A stretch of 20,712 nt of DNA, from assembly GCA_049684915.1 (NCBI GenBank), contig JBAVGO010000162.1:1-20712 (forward strand), given 5' to 3'. Source of the DNA: GWB2-37-7 sp049684915. GTDB lineage: Bacteria; Bacillota; Clostridia; Lutisporales; Lutisporaceae. Position numbers and translations under genes: made by a program. Positions 7,881 through 14,148 of the stretch are shown here, piece after piece. Within the stretch, counting starts at the first letter, position 1; each line of letters opens with the position of its first letter. The notes under the pieces are model-generated. The model searched no databases, was not told where the DNA came from, and was given only the letters and a program-made list of their open reading frames with translations.

Positions 7881-8465
7881 ATGAGTTTAGTGCCAATGGT
7901 AGTAGAACAAACCAATAGAGGAGAGCGTTCTTATGACATCTTTTCTAGATTGTTAAAGGAAAGAATAATATTTCTAGCAGATGAAGTAAATGATGTAACA
8001 TCAAGTTTGGTAGTAGCACAGATGTTATTCTTAGAAGCTGATGATCCTGACAAAGATATAAGTTTGTACATTAATAGTCCTGGTGGTTCAATAACTGCAG
8101 GCATGGCTATTTATGATACAATGCAATTTATAAAGCCTGATGTATCAACAATTTGCATAGGTATGGCAGCTAGTATGGGAGCCTTCCTACTCGCATCTGG
8201 TGCAAAGGGAAAAAGATTTGCACTTCCAAACAGTGAGATAATGATACACCAACCTCTCGGAGGAGCTAGTGGTCAAGCTACAGATGTAATAATACACGCA
8301 GAAAGATTGATTAAGACTAAGAAGCATTTAAACAATATTCTAAGTGAAAGAACCGGTCAACCAATAGAGAAAATAGAGAAGGATGTAGAAAGAGACTATT
8401 TTATGGGAGCAGAGGATGCTAAGGCTTACGGTCTAATTGATGATGTTATGACCAAGAGAGGATAG
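7881..8465 (+). CDS. clpP: ATP-dependent Clp protease proteolytic subunit
   Basis: A 194-residue serine peptidase that forms the tetradecameric barrel degrading substrates fed by ClpX or other Clp ATPases. The catalytic triad is visible: S98 in GMAASMGAF, H123 in MIHQPLGG, D172 in the VERDYFMG helix region. The oligomer-typical NSPGGSITAGMAIYDTM is at 65-81. The N-terminal MSLVPMVVEQTNRGERSYDI, including the axial loop segment, is standard; there is no long propeptide. AAGGAGG about 6 nt before the ATG supports the start. It lies 57 nt after tig, in a gap with two ACTTAAGT copies but no terminator, and 12 nt before clpX, so it is co-transcribed. Confidence 0.98.
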   Translation: MSLVPMVVEQTNRGERSYDIFSRLLKERIIFLADEVNDVTSSLVVAQMLFLEADDPDKDISLYINSPGGSITAGMAIYDTMQFIKPDVSTICIGMAASMGAFLLASGAKGKRFALPNSEIMIHQPLGGASGQATDVIIHAERLIKTKKHLNNILSERTGQPIEKIEKDVERDYFMGAEDAKAYGLIDDVMTKRG

Positions 8466-8477
8466 TGAGGTGAAACA

Positions 8478-9776
8478 ATGGCAAAGTTTGAAGACAAGAA
8501 GCAGCTTAAGTGTTCTTTTTGCGGGAAAAATCAGGAACAGGTTAGAAGATTAATTGCAGGTCCTGGAGTTTATATTTGTGATGAATGCATCGAATTATGT
8601 CAAGAAATCATCGACGAAGAATTTGATGAAGAAGTTGATGTAGAGTTGGAGGATATTCCAAGACCAGCTCAAATAAAGGAATTCTTAGATCAATACGTTA
8701 TAGGTCAAGAACCGGCCAAAAAATCAATGGCAGTAGCTGTATACAATCACTATAAAAGAATAAACTCAGATTATAAAGTAGATGATGTAGAGCTGCAAAA
8801 GAGTAATATAGTGCTTTTAGGTCCAACGGGATCAGGAAAGACGCTGCTTGCTCAGACCTTAGCCAGGACACTAAATGTACCATTTGCTATTGCAGATGCT
8901 ACATCTCTTACAGAAGCTGGTTACGTAGGTGAAGACGTTGAAAATATCCTATTGAAGCTCATCCAAAATGCAGATTATGATATTGAGAGAGCACAGAGAG
9001 GAATTGTCTATATAGACGAGATAGATAAAATCGCCAGAAAATCAGAAAATCCATCAATAACAAGAGATGTATCTGGTGAAGGAGTTCAGCAAGCATTGCT
9101 AAAGATTCTTGAAGGCACTATAGCAAGTGTACCTCCTCAAGGAGGAAGAAAACATCCTCATCAAGAATTTATACAGATTGATACAACTAATATTCTCTTC
9201 ATATGCGGAGGCGCCTTTGACGGAATTGACAAAATCATAATGAGTAGAACAGGTAAGAAGTCTTTAGGCTTTATGGCAGATATTCAATCAAAGGAACAGC
9301 AAAACATAGGAGATATCTTGAAGAAGATAATGCCTGAGGATTTACTTAAGTTTGGATTGATACCTGAATTTGTTGGAAGACTTCCTATTGTAGTAACTCT
9401 AAGTGCACTTGATAAGGAAGCCCTGATGCAGATACTAACAGAACCAAAGAATGCTTTGGTGAAACAGTATCAGAAGCTGTTTGAAATGGATAATGTGGAT
9501 CTCATATTTGAAAACCAAGCAGTAGAAGAAATAGCACAAAAGGCTTTGGATAGAAAAACTGGTGCAAGAGGCTTGAGAGCTATATTTGAAGAACTAATGC
9601 TAAATGTGATGTATGACATACCTTCAAGAGAAGATGTAGATAAATGCATAATTAAGAAGGCAACTGTTGCTAATAAAGAAGAGCCTGAGCTTGTTCTTTT
9701 GGAACCAGGCACAAAAAAAGCAGTTAAGAAGCCAACACGTAAAGGTGCAAAATCTAAGAGAGGCACTGCCTCATAA
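8478..9776 (+). CDS. clpX: ATP-dependent Clp protease ATP-binding subunit ClpX
   Basis: A 432-residue AAA+ unfoldase, hexameric partner of ClpP. A C4 zinc finger is at the N-terminus (C12, C15, C34, C37) for adaptor and substrate binding. Walker A is GPTGSGKT at 115-122. The pore loop GYVG is in LTEAGYVGEDVE. Walker B is IVYIDEID (D180, E181). The RKH loop is in GGRKHPHQEF, and the ClpP-docking tripeptide appears as LGF in KKSLGFMAD, where IGF is commoner. The last 21 residues (about 412-432) are a Lys/Arg-rich tail (KKAVKKPTRKGAKSKRG) that seems to run past the usual family end. GAGGTGA precedes the ATG. Last gene of the tig operon, with a strong terminator directly after it. Confidence 0.97.
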   Translation: MAKFEDKKQLKCSFCGKNQEQVRRLIAGPGVYICDECIELCQEIIDEEFDEEVDVELEDIPRPAQIKEFLDQYVIGQEPAKKSMAVAVYNHYKRINSDYKVDDVELQKSNIVLLGPTGSGKTLLAQTLARTLNVPFAIADATSLTEAGYVGEDVENILLKLIQNADYDIERAQRGIVYIDEIDKIARKSENPSITRDVSGEGVQQALLKILEGTIASVPPQGGRKHPHQEFIQIDTTNILFICGGAFDGIDKIIMSRTGKKSLGFMADIQSKEQQNIGDILKKIMPEDLLKFGLIPEFVGRLPIVVTLSALDKEALMQILTEPKNALVKQYQKLFEMDNVDLIFENQAVEEIAQKALDRKTGARGLRAIFEELMLNVMYDIPSREDVDKCIIKKATVANKEEPELVLLEPGTKKAVKKPTRKGAKSKRGTAS

Positions 9777-9788
9777 TAAAATACATCA

Positions 9789-9840
9789 AAAAGGGCTATC
9801 GCAGAATGACTTTATAGGTCATATAAGAGATAGCCCTTTT
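9789..9840. terminator. Bidirectional terminator between clpX and the HTH-TPR regulator gene
   Basis: The 12-bp outer stem AAAAGGGCTATC (9789-9800) pairs with 9829-9840; an inner ATGAC/GTCAT stem can form in the loop. It lies 12 nt after the clpX stop and 2 nt from the 3' end of the convergent regulator gene. A or T runs at both flanks let it serve both strands. Confidence 0.85.
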
Positions 9841-9842
9841 GA

Positions 9843-11150
9843 TTATTCAAAGTTAATATTATTTTTAGCTTTGTACGGAAGATCATTTGCCTTATCTAAA
9901 TAAGAGTAAGCATCTTCCCATTGCCCATTGTGCTTATATATTTTGCTTAAGCCCGTATAGGTATAAGCAATAAATTCAGAACGTATAGGATTCTTTTCTA
10001 AGTCTTCTGCATCACTAAACATTTTTAAAGCTTCTTCAATGTTGTTATTCTCTAGTAGACATACTCCCTTTATAGAAAGTAAATCAGGTTTGTTTGAATT
10101 GGCGTCATTTATATCGCTTAGGAGCTCATTAAGAAGTCTTGTGAAGTTTTCATCCCTTTTATTTGACAAGAATTGAGTCTTTACAAGTTCTGACTTAGCA
10201 TTTAGTGATTTTGTAAATTTCTCTGTATATTCAAAGTACTTCTTTGCCATTTCAAGATACTTTGCTGAGCTTTCATAGTCACCAGCTAGTCTATAGAATA
10301 TCCCTAAATTTATATAGCAGCTATACTTACTATTTTCATCATCACTGAACTGGAAGAATTCAATAGCTTTTTGAGTATTAAGTATAGCCTTATTATAATT
10401 ATAAGTACATCTATATGCCATGGATATAAGCATTTTGAATATTCCAAAGTTGTGGAATATCTTATATTTATTAGAGTACTTAAGATTATCGTCTACAAAT
10501 TTAATAAGCTCTGAATATCTTTCCTGTTTCATATAAAGATAAGCAATATTATAAGTAATATTTAGCTTGTGCATTATATTATCCAGGTTTACGTTGGTAA
10601 TTAGATTATTTGCCTTTGAGAAATAGTAATCTGCTTGCTCCAAATCATTTTCATCATCATATATTATGCCCAAGTAGTTGCAAGTTTTACTTAAATACCA
10701 AACCTTATCTGTCGACTCCAGATATTTTATGGCTTCCAGAAGAACTTTTTTAGACTTGGATTTATCAACAACAAAATAAGCATTTCCTAATAAAGCATAA
10801 ATACTACCTAGCAAGTCACTCATGGTATTATCATTCTGACTATTAATATTGTTGAGAAATTCTTCGATTTCAGAAATAACCTGTGCGTGTTCTCCTGCTT
10901 CTAAGAGGGCTTCTGCCTTAGTTACGAGCTTCTGACATTTATGCATTGAGAAGTCATCATTCGATAAGAAATATGCCATAGGCACGTTAAGTCTGCTTGC
11001 AAGAAACTCCAGTGTAGATATTGATGGGTTGTTGATACCGTTCTCAATAAGACTTAATTGGTTCCTAGTGATTCTATCAACAACTAATTCAGCCTGTGTA
11101 AGACCTTGTTCTTTTCTAATTGATTTAATTTTTTGTCCTAAAGTTAGCAT
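9843..11150 (-). CDS. Xre-type HTH-TPR regulator, candidate RRNPP peptide-pheromone receptor
   Basis: A 435-residue cytoplasmic transcription factor. Residues 6-57 are an Xre/HTH_3 domain (QKIKSIRKEQGLTQAEL, then NQLSLIENGINNPSISTLEF, then LNVPMAYF). From about 70 to the end the protein is all-helical with TPR-like units, for example LSKTCNYLGIIYDDENDLEQ, YINLGIFYRLAGDYESSAKY and YTGLSKIYKHNGQWEDAYSY. A DNA-binding N-terminus plus a peptide-binding TPR superhelix is the plan of RRNPP receptors (PlcR, NprR, PrgX). GGGGTGA about 7 nt before the ATG supports the start. It is transcribed divergently from a six-repeat exported peptide precursor, the expected partner of such a receptor. That it senses this peptide is inference; TPR-HTH proteins also occur without pheromones. 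An extended -10 at 11187-11195 and a TGTAAACTAT box at its likely transcription start suggest autoregulation. Confidence 0.85.
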   Translation of the reverse strand: MLTLGQKIKSIRKEQGLTQAELVVDRITRNQLSLIENGINNPSISTLEFLASRLNVPMAYFLSNDDFSMHKCQKLVTKAEALLEAGEHAQVISEIEEFLNNINSQNDNTMSDLLGSIYALLGNAYFVVDKSKSKKVLLEAIKYLESTDKVWYLSKTCNYLGIIYDDENDLEQADYYFSKANNLITNVNLDNIMHKLNITYNIAYLYMKQERYSELIKFVDDNLKYSNKYKIFHNFGIFKMLISMAYRCTYNYNKAILNTQKAIEFFQFSDDENSKYSCYINLGIFYRLAGDYESSAKYLEMAKKYFEYTEKFTKSLNAKSELVKTQFLSNKRDENFTRLLNELLSDINDANSNKPDLLSIKGVCLLENNNIEEALKMFSDAEDLEKNPIRSEFIAYTYTGLSKIYKHNGQWEDAYSYLDKANDLPYKAKNNINFE

Positions 11151-11171
11151 ATTATTTCACCCCTGTATCAT

Positions 11172-11181
11172 TGTAAACTAT
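11172..11181. promoter_or_regulatory. TGTAAACTAT box 1 (candidate operator)
   Basis: A decamer identical to the one at 11226-11235, 54 bp away, about five helical turns, so both lie on roughly the same face of the DNA. It covers the predicted transcription start of the regulator gene, a position suited to repression. Confidence 0.4.
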
Positions 11182-11186
11182 TTATT

Positions 11187-11195
11187 ATTATAACA
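11187..11195 (-). promoter_or_regulatory. Extended -10 element for the HTH-TPR regulator gene
   Basis: Read on the minus strand this is TGTTATAAT, a perfect extended -10, about 37 nt upstream of the regulator ATG. No good -35 is visible, so the promoter may be weak or activator-dependent. The predicted transcription start falls in the box at 11172-11181. Confidence 0.5.
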
Positions 11196-11225
11196 TAAAA
11201 ATGAATATGAATGTATATATAATTA

Positions 11226-11248
11226 TGTAAACTATATAAAAGGTTTAC
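11226..11248. promoter_or_regulatory. TGTAAACTAT box 2 with inverted repeat (candidate operator)
   Basis: The second copy of the decamer, with GTAAAC (11227-11232) and GTTTAC (11243-11248) forming an inverted repeat with a 10-bp spacer. It lies between the divergent promoters of the regulator and pro-peptide genes. It fits a dimeric helix-turn-helix protein; who binds it is inference. Confidence 0.45.
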
Positions 11249-11257
11249 TGCAAAAAA

Positions 11258-11281
11258 ATGCATTTCCTAGTTGCATGAAAT
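11258..11281. promoter_or_regulatory. ATGCA/TGCAT and ATTTC/GAAAT dyads just upstream of the -35
   Basis: ATGCA (11258-11262) and TGCAT (11272-11276), plus ATTTC (11262-11266) and GAAAT (11277-11281), form overlapping dyads ending 3 bp before the TTGACA. Centred near -48 of the predicted start, this is a typical activator position and an alternative to the TGTAAACTAT boxes. Confidence 0.3.
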
Positions 11282-11284
11282 ATT

Positions 11285-11313
11285 TTGACAAGTAAGAGAT
11301 TTTTAATTAATAT
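11285..11313 (+). promoter_or_regulatory. Sigma-A promoter of the six-repeat peptide gene
   Basis: Perfect -35 TTGACA (11285-11290), 17-bp spacer, -10 TAATAT (11308-11313). The start would be near 11320, giving a leader of about 50 nt before the ATG at 11369. Confidence 0.6.
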
Positions 11314-11368
11314 TATACATAGAATATATTAGATATGTTACCTTATAATGGAGAGGGAGGAAGGTTAT

Positions 11369-11791
11369 ATGAAAAAACTTATGCTCGGATTACTAATAGG
11401 TTTGCTATGCATATCGGCAGTAGCAGGTTCAACTGGAATCTTAGCTTATATGGAGGATCCAGATAGACCACTTGGAATCATTTTTGATTCTGGAAAGATG
11501 GCTTATATGGAGGATCCAGACAGACCACTTGGTATTATTTTTGATTCTAAAAAGATGGCTTATATGGAGGATCCAGACAGACCACTCGGTATTATTTTTG
11601 ATTCTGGAAAGATGGCTTATATGGAGGATCCAGACAGACCACTTGGTATTATTATTGATTCTAAAAAAATGGCTTATATGGAGGATCCAGACAGACCACT
11701 TGGAATCATTTTTGATTCTAAAAAGATGGCTTATATGGAGGACCCAGACAGACCACTTGGTATCATTTTTGATTCTAAAAAGAAGGCTTAA
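11369..11791 (+). CDS. Exported six-repeat peptide precursor (candidate multi-copy pheromone pro-peptide)
   Basis: A 140-residue protein made of a signal peptide and repeats. Residues 1-25 start MKKLMLGLLIGLLC and have an AVA-G signal peptidase I type site near 19-20; C14 is not in a good lipobox. From A26 to the end are six copies of a 19-residue unit, consensus AYMEDPDRPLGIIFDS then GK or KK and M. Differences are few: GK in units 1 and 3, KK elsewhere, Ile for Phe in unit 4, and KKKA at the end. Lysines at every junction would allow a trypsin-like or similar protease to release six nearly equal peptides of about 16 residues. An ATG at 11348 precedes the GAGGGAGG at 11353-11360, so the ATG at 11369 is the start. 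It faces an HTH-TPR regulator, which suggests a quorum-sensing signal. A surface, bacteriocin-like or RiPP role is possible, but no modification enzyme or exporter is adjacent. I recognise no family. Confidence 0.85.
   Translation: MKKLMLGLLIGLLCISAVAGSTGILAYMEDPDRPLGIIFDSGKMAYMEDPDRPLGIIFDSKKMAYMEDPDRPLGIIFDSGKMAYMEDPDRPLGIIIDSKKMAYMEDPDRPLGIIFDSKKMAYMEDPDRPLGIIFDSKKKA
11444..11785 (+). repeat. Six tandem 57-bp coding repeats
   Basis: Units begin at 11444, 11501, 11558, 11615, 11672 and 11729. Each starts GCTTATATGGAGGA and keeps the reading frame (19 codons). Copies differ at only a few bases, several of them synonymous (ATC/ATT, GGA/GGT, GAT/GAC), indicating recent amplification or ongoing homogenisation. 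Each unit contains GGAGG, but no start codon lies at translation-initiation distance after it. Confidence 0.95.
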
Positions 11792-11849
11792 ACTGTATTA
11801 TACATAAAATCATAAAATAAAATAATATAATATAATTGTATGAATAGTT

Positions 11850-11887
11850 AAGGAGTATTATCCTCGGTATAATACTCCTTCTTTTTT
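11850..11887 (+). terminator. Rho-independent terminator after the repeat-peptide gene
   Basis: A perfect 11-bp stem (AAGGAGTATTA at 11850-11860 with 11870-11880), 9-nt loop, then CTTTTTT. It separates the peptide gene from the following operon. Confidence 0.88.
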
Positions 11888-11934
11888 AGGGATGGCACAT
11901 AGGTCATCTCCTACTTTGTTTTGGAATATAATCA

Positions 11935-11950
11935 AAAATGTAAACATTTT
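11935..11950. promoter_or_regulatory. Palindrome AAAATGT-AA-ACATTTT upstream of the small membrane protein operon
   Basis: Two 7-bp arms with a 2-bp centre, holding the same TGTAAAC core as the boxes at 11172 and 11226. It lies about 50 bp upstream of the extended -10 at 11998-12006. It may be another site for the HTH-TPR regulator; the AT-rich background makes this uncertain. Confidence 0.35.
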
Positions 11951-11997
11951 ATAAGTATTGAAAAGCTAATAATGAATTAAAATTATTTTTATAGATA

Positions 11998-12006
11998 TGA
12001 TATAAT
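11998..12006 (+). promoter_or_regulatory. Extended -10 of the small membrane protein operon
   Basis: TGATATAAT, a perfect extended -10 (TG at 11998-11999, TATAAT at 12001-12006). The -35 is poor (TTAAAA at 11977-11982 with an 18-bp spacer). Transcription would start near 12013, only about 15 nt before the TTG start and close to the ribosome binding site. Confidence 0.5.
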
Positions 12007-12028
12007 AGATTTATGGAGGTGGAATATA

Positions 12029-12403
12029 TTGGTACAATACAGTAGAAAATCTACACTGCTTAGGTTAATAATTATGGTGTTGCTTATAGTCATAGCTACG
12101 GCTGCTGTTATTGCTGGAATTTTGATTTATAAAGGTACATTCAATGAAATGAACTATTCAAATTGGTTATTTTTCGCGTCCATGGGATATATTGCTATAG
12201 GTGGATTTTCAGCATATGGTGCTTTTATGGGCAATAACAGTTACTCTCATAAATATCTTAGCTCAGTGATGTCTGCAGATTATGATAGCAGAAAGAGAAT
12301 TGATGATATGCTTCTGAACTCAAGTTTTAGCTTCATGATGAAAATGATAGTAATAGGTATACTAGTTTTATTAGAATCAGTAGCTGCAAATTTGTTTCTA
12401 TAA
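12029..12403 (+). CDS. Small membrane protein of unknown function (paralogue A)
   Basis: 124 residues, with hydrophobic segments at about 11-33, 46-65 and 100-123, so probably three membrane spans. A polar stretch between the second and third (GNNSYSHKY to SRKRIDDML) includes a charged amphipathic part. It is a paralogue of the next gene: both share a basic N-terminus (SRKSTLLRL / SRNTLFKL), the pattern YKGTFNEMNYSNWLFFA / YKDTFNSIEYSNWLFYA, and R-DD-L before the last span. The start is TTG at 12029, 6 nt after the GGAGGTGG at 12015-12022; no in-frame ATG fits, and this start aligns with the paralogue. I do not recognise the family. Position next to the signalling pair suggests a possible output or immunity-like role, but nothing in the sequence proves it. 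Confidence 0.75.
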   Translation: MVQYSRKSTLLRLIIMVLLIVIATAAVIAGILIYKGTFNEMNYSNWLFFASMGYIAIGGFSAYGAFMGNNSYSHKYLSSVMSADYDSRKRIDDMLLNSSFSFMMKMIVIGILVLLESVAANLFL

Positions 12404-12427
12404 TATCAAATTGGGAGATGTAAGGCT

Positions 12428-12799
12428 ATGAATTATATTAGTAGAAATACTCTTTTTAAGCTGATAGCTATAGTATTTTTGAATATTATCGTTACTGCGG
12501 CAGCAATAGCAGGCTATTTGCTATATAAGGATACCTTTAATAGCATAGAGTATTCAAATTGGCTGTTTTATGCCGCTATCGCGTATATTGCGTTGGCTAT
12601 TATCCCATTATTTGATGTGTTGACATCCTCAAATGATGTCTCATTTAAATTTGGAGAATTTGCTGTAAAGGGAAAAATAGATAATCAAAGCAGACTGGAT
12701 GACATATTATCAAAAAAAAGCTATAAATTCACTATTTTAATGATTATTGTAAGCATTTTTCTTTTCATAATCTCAGCAATTACAGATAGATTTTTCTAA
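12428..12799 (+). CDS. Small membrane protein of unknown function (paralogue B)
   Basis: 123 residues with three predicted spans (about 8-30, 44-65, 101-120), same layout as the preceding gene, which ends 24 nt upstream. Identity is concentrated in the N-terminal basic-plus-hydrophobic part and in the FN-x-x-x-YSNWLF motif at about 37-46. The central polar loop differs (SSNDVSFKFGEFAVKGKI), so the two have diverged well after duplication. GGGAG about 9 nt before the ATG supports the start. It is co-transcribed with the upstream copy, with no terminator between them. Unknown family; a heteromeric pair in the membrane is conceivable. Confidence 0.8.
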   Translation: MNYISRNTLFKLIAIVFLNIIVTAAAIAGYLLYKDTFNSIEYSNWLFYAAIAYIALAIIPLFDVLTSSNDVSFKFGEFAVKGKIDNQSRLDDILSKKSYKFTILMIIVSIFLFIISAITDRFF

Positions 12800-12862
12800 G
12801 AAATTTTTCTGAATGTTTTAAATAACTTGAAATTATGAAATTGCTACTTCGGAGGTTATATG

Positions 12863-13789
12863 ATGAAGATAATAAGTAAGAAAATAAATATAATAATAAT
12901 TGCTACTGTGTCATTATCAATTATTATTATATTTACAATTCTTATTTTCCAAAATAGTAAGATATTGCAGAATCAAGATAAGGGTGTTATGGGAAAAACA
13001 ACGATATTTGTTAAGGACATACAAAGCCCACAAGGGCTAACTTTAGGAAGAGATGAGAAACTTTTTACTCAATGCTCCTATGATGGCAAAATTTCTATTA
13101 TAGATAAAGATGGTAAAGCTTTTGATTATATATACTTGAATAACTGTTTTGGTTATGGAATAGATATTGATGAACATGATAATATATTGATAGCTGCAAT
13201 CGATGAGGTTATTAAGATTGATAGTTCTGGAAATATATTGCAGAGCTATAAAGGCTTTAAAAATGCTTACGATATAGAGCTTGCACCTGATAGTACAATA
13301 TTCATATCTGATAGTAAAGAAAATATCATATATAAGGTTTCACCTCAAGGTGAAATTACTGAGTTTGCTGTTCTTGGCAATCGGAAATCAACTAATGTAG
13401 CAAATGTGACAGGTATATGTTTTGATAAGGAATTCAAAAATCTTTACGCAGTGAATATGTTTACAGGAAGCTTGTATAAGATTAGTCTCACTAAAGATTA
13501 TGAAGCTAAGGAGCTTGAGATTATTGCTTCAAACCTAAAGAGCCCTAATTTTATAGATATTGATGGAGCGGGGAATATGTATATAACCTGTTTAGGTGAC
13601 GATACTGTAGTTAGAGTAGATCAAAATAGTATAGTAGAGGTTATAGAAAACCAAGGTAAGCTATCTGCTCCTAGTGGCATAGTAGTTATTGACAGTGATA
13701 ATAGTGAAGGTATTCTTTGTATTGCGAGCAAAGACTCCAATAGCATATATAAAATCAATTTAGGCATAAAAAATAAGACTAAGAAATGA
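12863..13789 (+). CDS. Membrane-anchored NHL/SMP-30-like beta-propeller protein
   Basis: 308 residues. An N-terminal hydrophobic segment (about 8-29, INIIIIATVSLSIIIIFTI) anchors it or acts as an uncleaved signal; the rest should be extracellular. Six similar units follow, each of the form gly-hydrophobic, acidic turn, hydrophobic strand, then a lysine-rich strand: SPQGLTLGRDEKLF, YGIDIDEHDNILIAA, YDIELAPDSTIFISD, TGICFDKEFKNLYAV, NFIDIDGAGNMYITC, SGIVVIDSDNSEGILC. This is the NHL/YncE/SMP-30 type of six-bladed propeller, often a binding rather than catalytic module. No catalytic residues can be assigned. Two adjacent ATGs exist; GGAGG at 12851-12855 is only 4 nt before the one at 12860 and 7 nt before 12863, so I prefer the latter. 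Third gene of the small-membrane-protein operon (63-nt gap). Confidence 0.78.
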   Translation: MKIISKKINIIIIATVSLSIIIIFTILIFQNSKILQNQDKGVMGKTTIFVKDIQSPQGLTLGRDEKLFTQCSYDGKISIIDKDGKAFDYIYLNNCFGYGIDIDEHDNILIAAIDEVIKIDSSGNILQSYKGFKNAYDIELAPDSTIFISDSKENIIYKVSPQGEITEFAVLGNRKSTNVANVTGICFDKEFKNLYAVNMFTGSLYKISLTKDYEAKELEIIASNLKSPNFIDIDGAGNMYITCLGDDTVVRVDQNSIVEVIENQGKLSAPSGIVVIDSDNSEGILCIASKDSNSIYKINLGIKNKTKK

Positions 13790-13791
13790 AT

Positions 13792-14148
13792 TTATATATG
13801 ATTAATACCACCGTACCAGTTATCAGACGATACCTCTAAAATACATACGTTAATATCTTTACTGTCAATTTGTAAGATTTTACTCACTTCTTCGACCAAA
13901 CCCTGCATTAATGAGGTTTTCATTTCTGTTGTTCTTCCAGGATACATCAATACTTCTATAAAGACAAAGCTATTACTTCTATCGGTATGTATTGCTCTAT
14001 GCTGAGGAAGAGCTTCATAAAGTAAAACCTGTCCTATTTTCTCATCAAGCTGTAAACGTTCTATCATAATTTCTCGTAGTCTTTTTGTCAATAATGGTTT
14101 GATTGCAGGCATTTCTGTTTGGCATATATGAACTTTTATTAATGGCAT
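13792..14148 (-). CDS. Tautomerase-superfamily protein (4-OT/YrdN-like)
   Basis: 118 residues, cytoplasmic. The mature N-terminus would be Pro after Met removal (MPLIKVHI), the catalytic base of 4-oxalocrotonate tautomerase-fold enzymes. Two beta-alpha-beta units can be seen: 2-60 and 70-115, the second with FVFIEVLMYPGRTTEMK, a helix, then INVCILEVSSDNWYGG. The NW-x-GG ending is typical of the ~120-residue fused-dimer Tautomerase_2/YrdN group. The substrate is unknown. GGAGGT at 14155-14160 sits 6 nt before the ATG. The gene is convergent with the beta-propeller gene, only 2 bp between stop codons and no hairpin, so the transcripts probably overlap in antisense. Confidence 0.82.
   Translation of the reverse strand: MPLIKVHICQTEMPAIKPLLTKRLREIMIERLQLDEKIGQVLLYEALPQHRAIHTDRSNSFVFIEVLMYPGRTTEMKTSLMQGLVEEVSKILQIDSKDINVCILEVSSDNWYGGINHI

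Noticed and set aside
11408..11413. Lipobox at Cys14 of the repeat peptide
   Set aside because: The residues before the cysteine (GLLC) do not fit the usual [LVI][ASTVI][GAS]C pattern; an AVA-G signal peptidase I site is more likely.
11444..11785. CRISPR array
   Set aside because: The repeats are directly abutting 57-bp coding units without unique spacers, and no cas genes are present.
11369..11791. Multi-core RiPP precursor such as a graspetide
   Set aside because: Tandem cores occur in that class, but no ATP-grasp, radical SAM, YcaO or dedicated exporter gene is in the window, and the precursor has its own export signal. It remains possible if the enzymes lie elsewhere.
11472..11807. Repetitive open frame in another reading frame over the peptide repeats (LIWRIQTDHL-type units)
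   Set aside because: A 57-bp repeat keeps any stop-free frame open in all copies. This frame has no ribosome binding site or signal peptide; the frame starting at 11369 has both.
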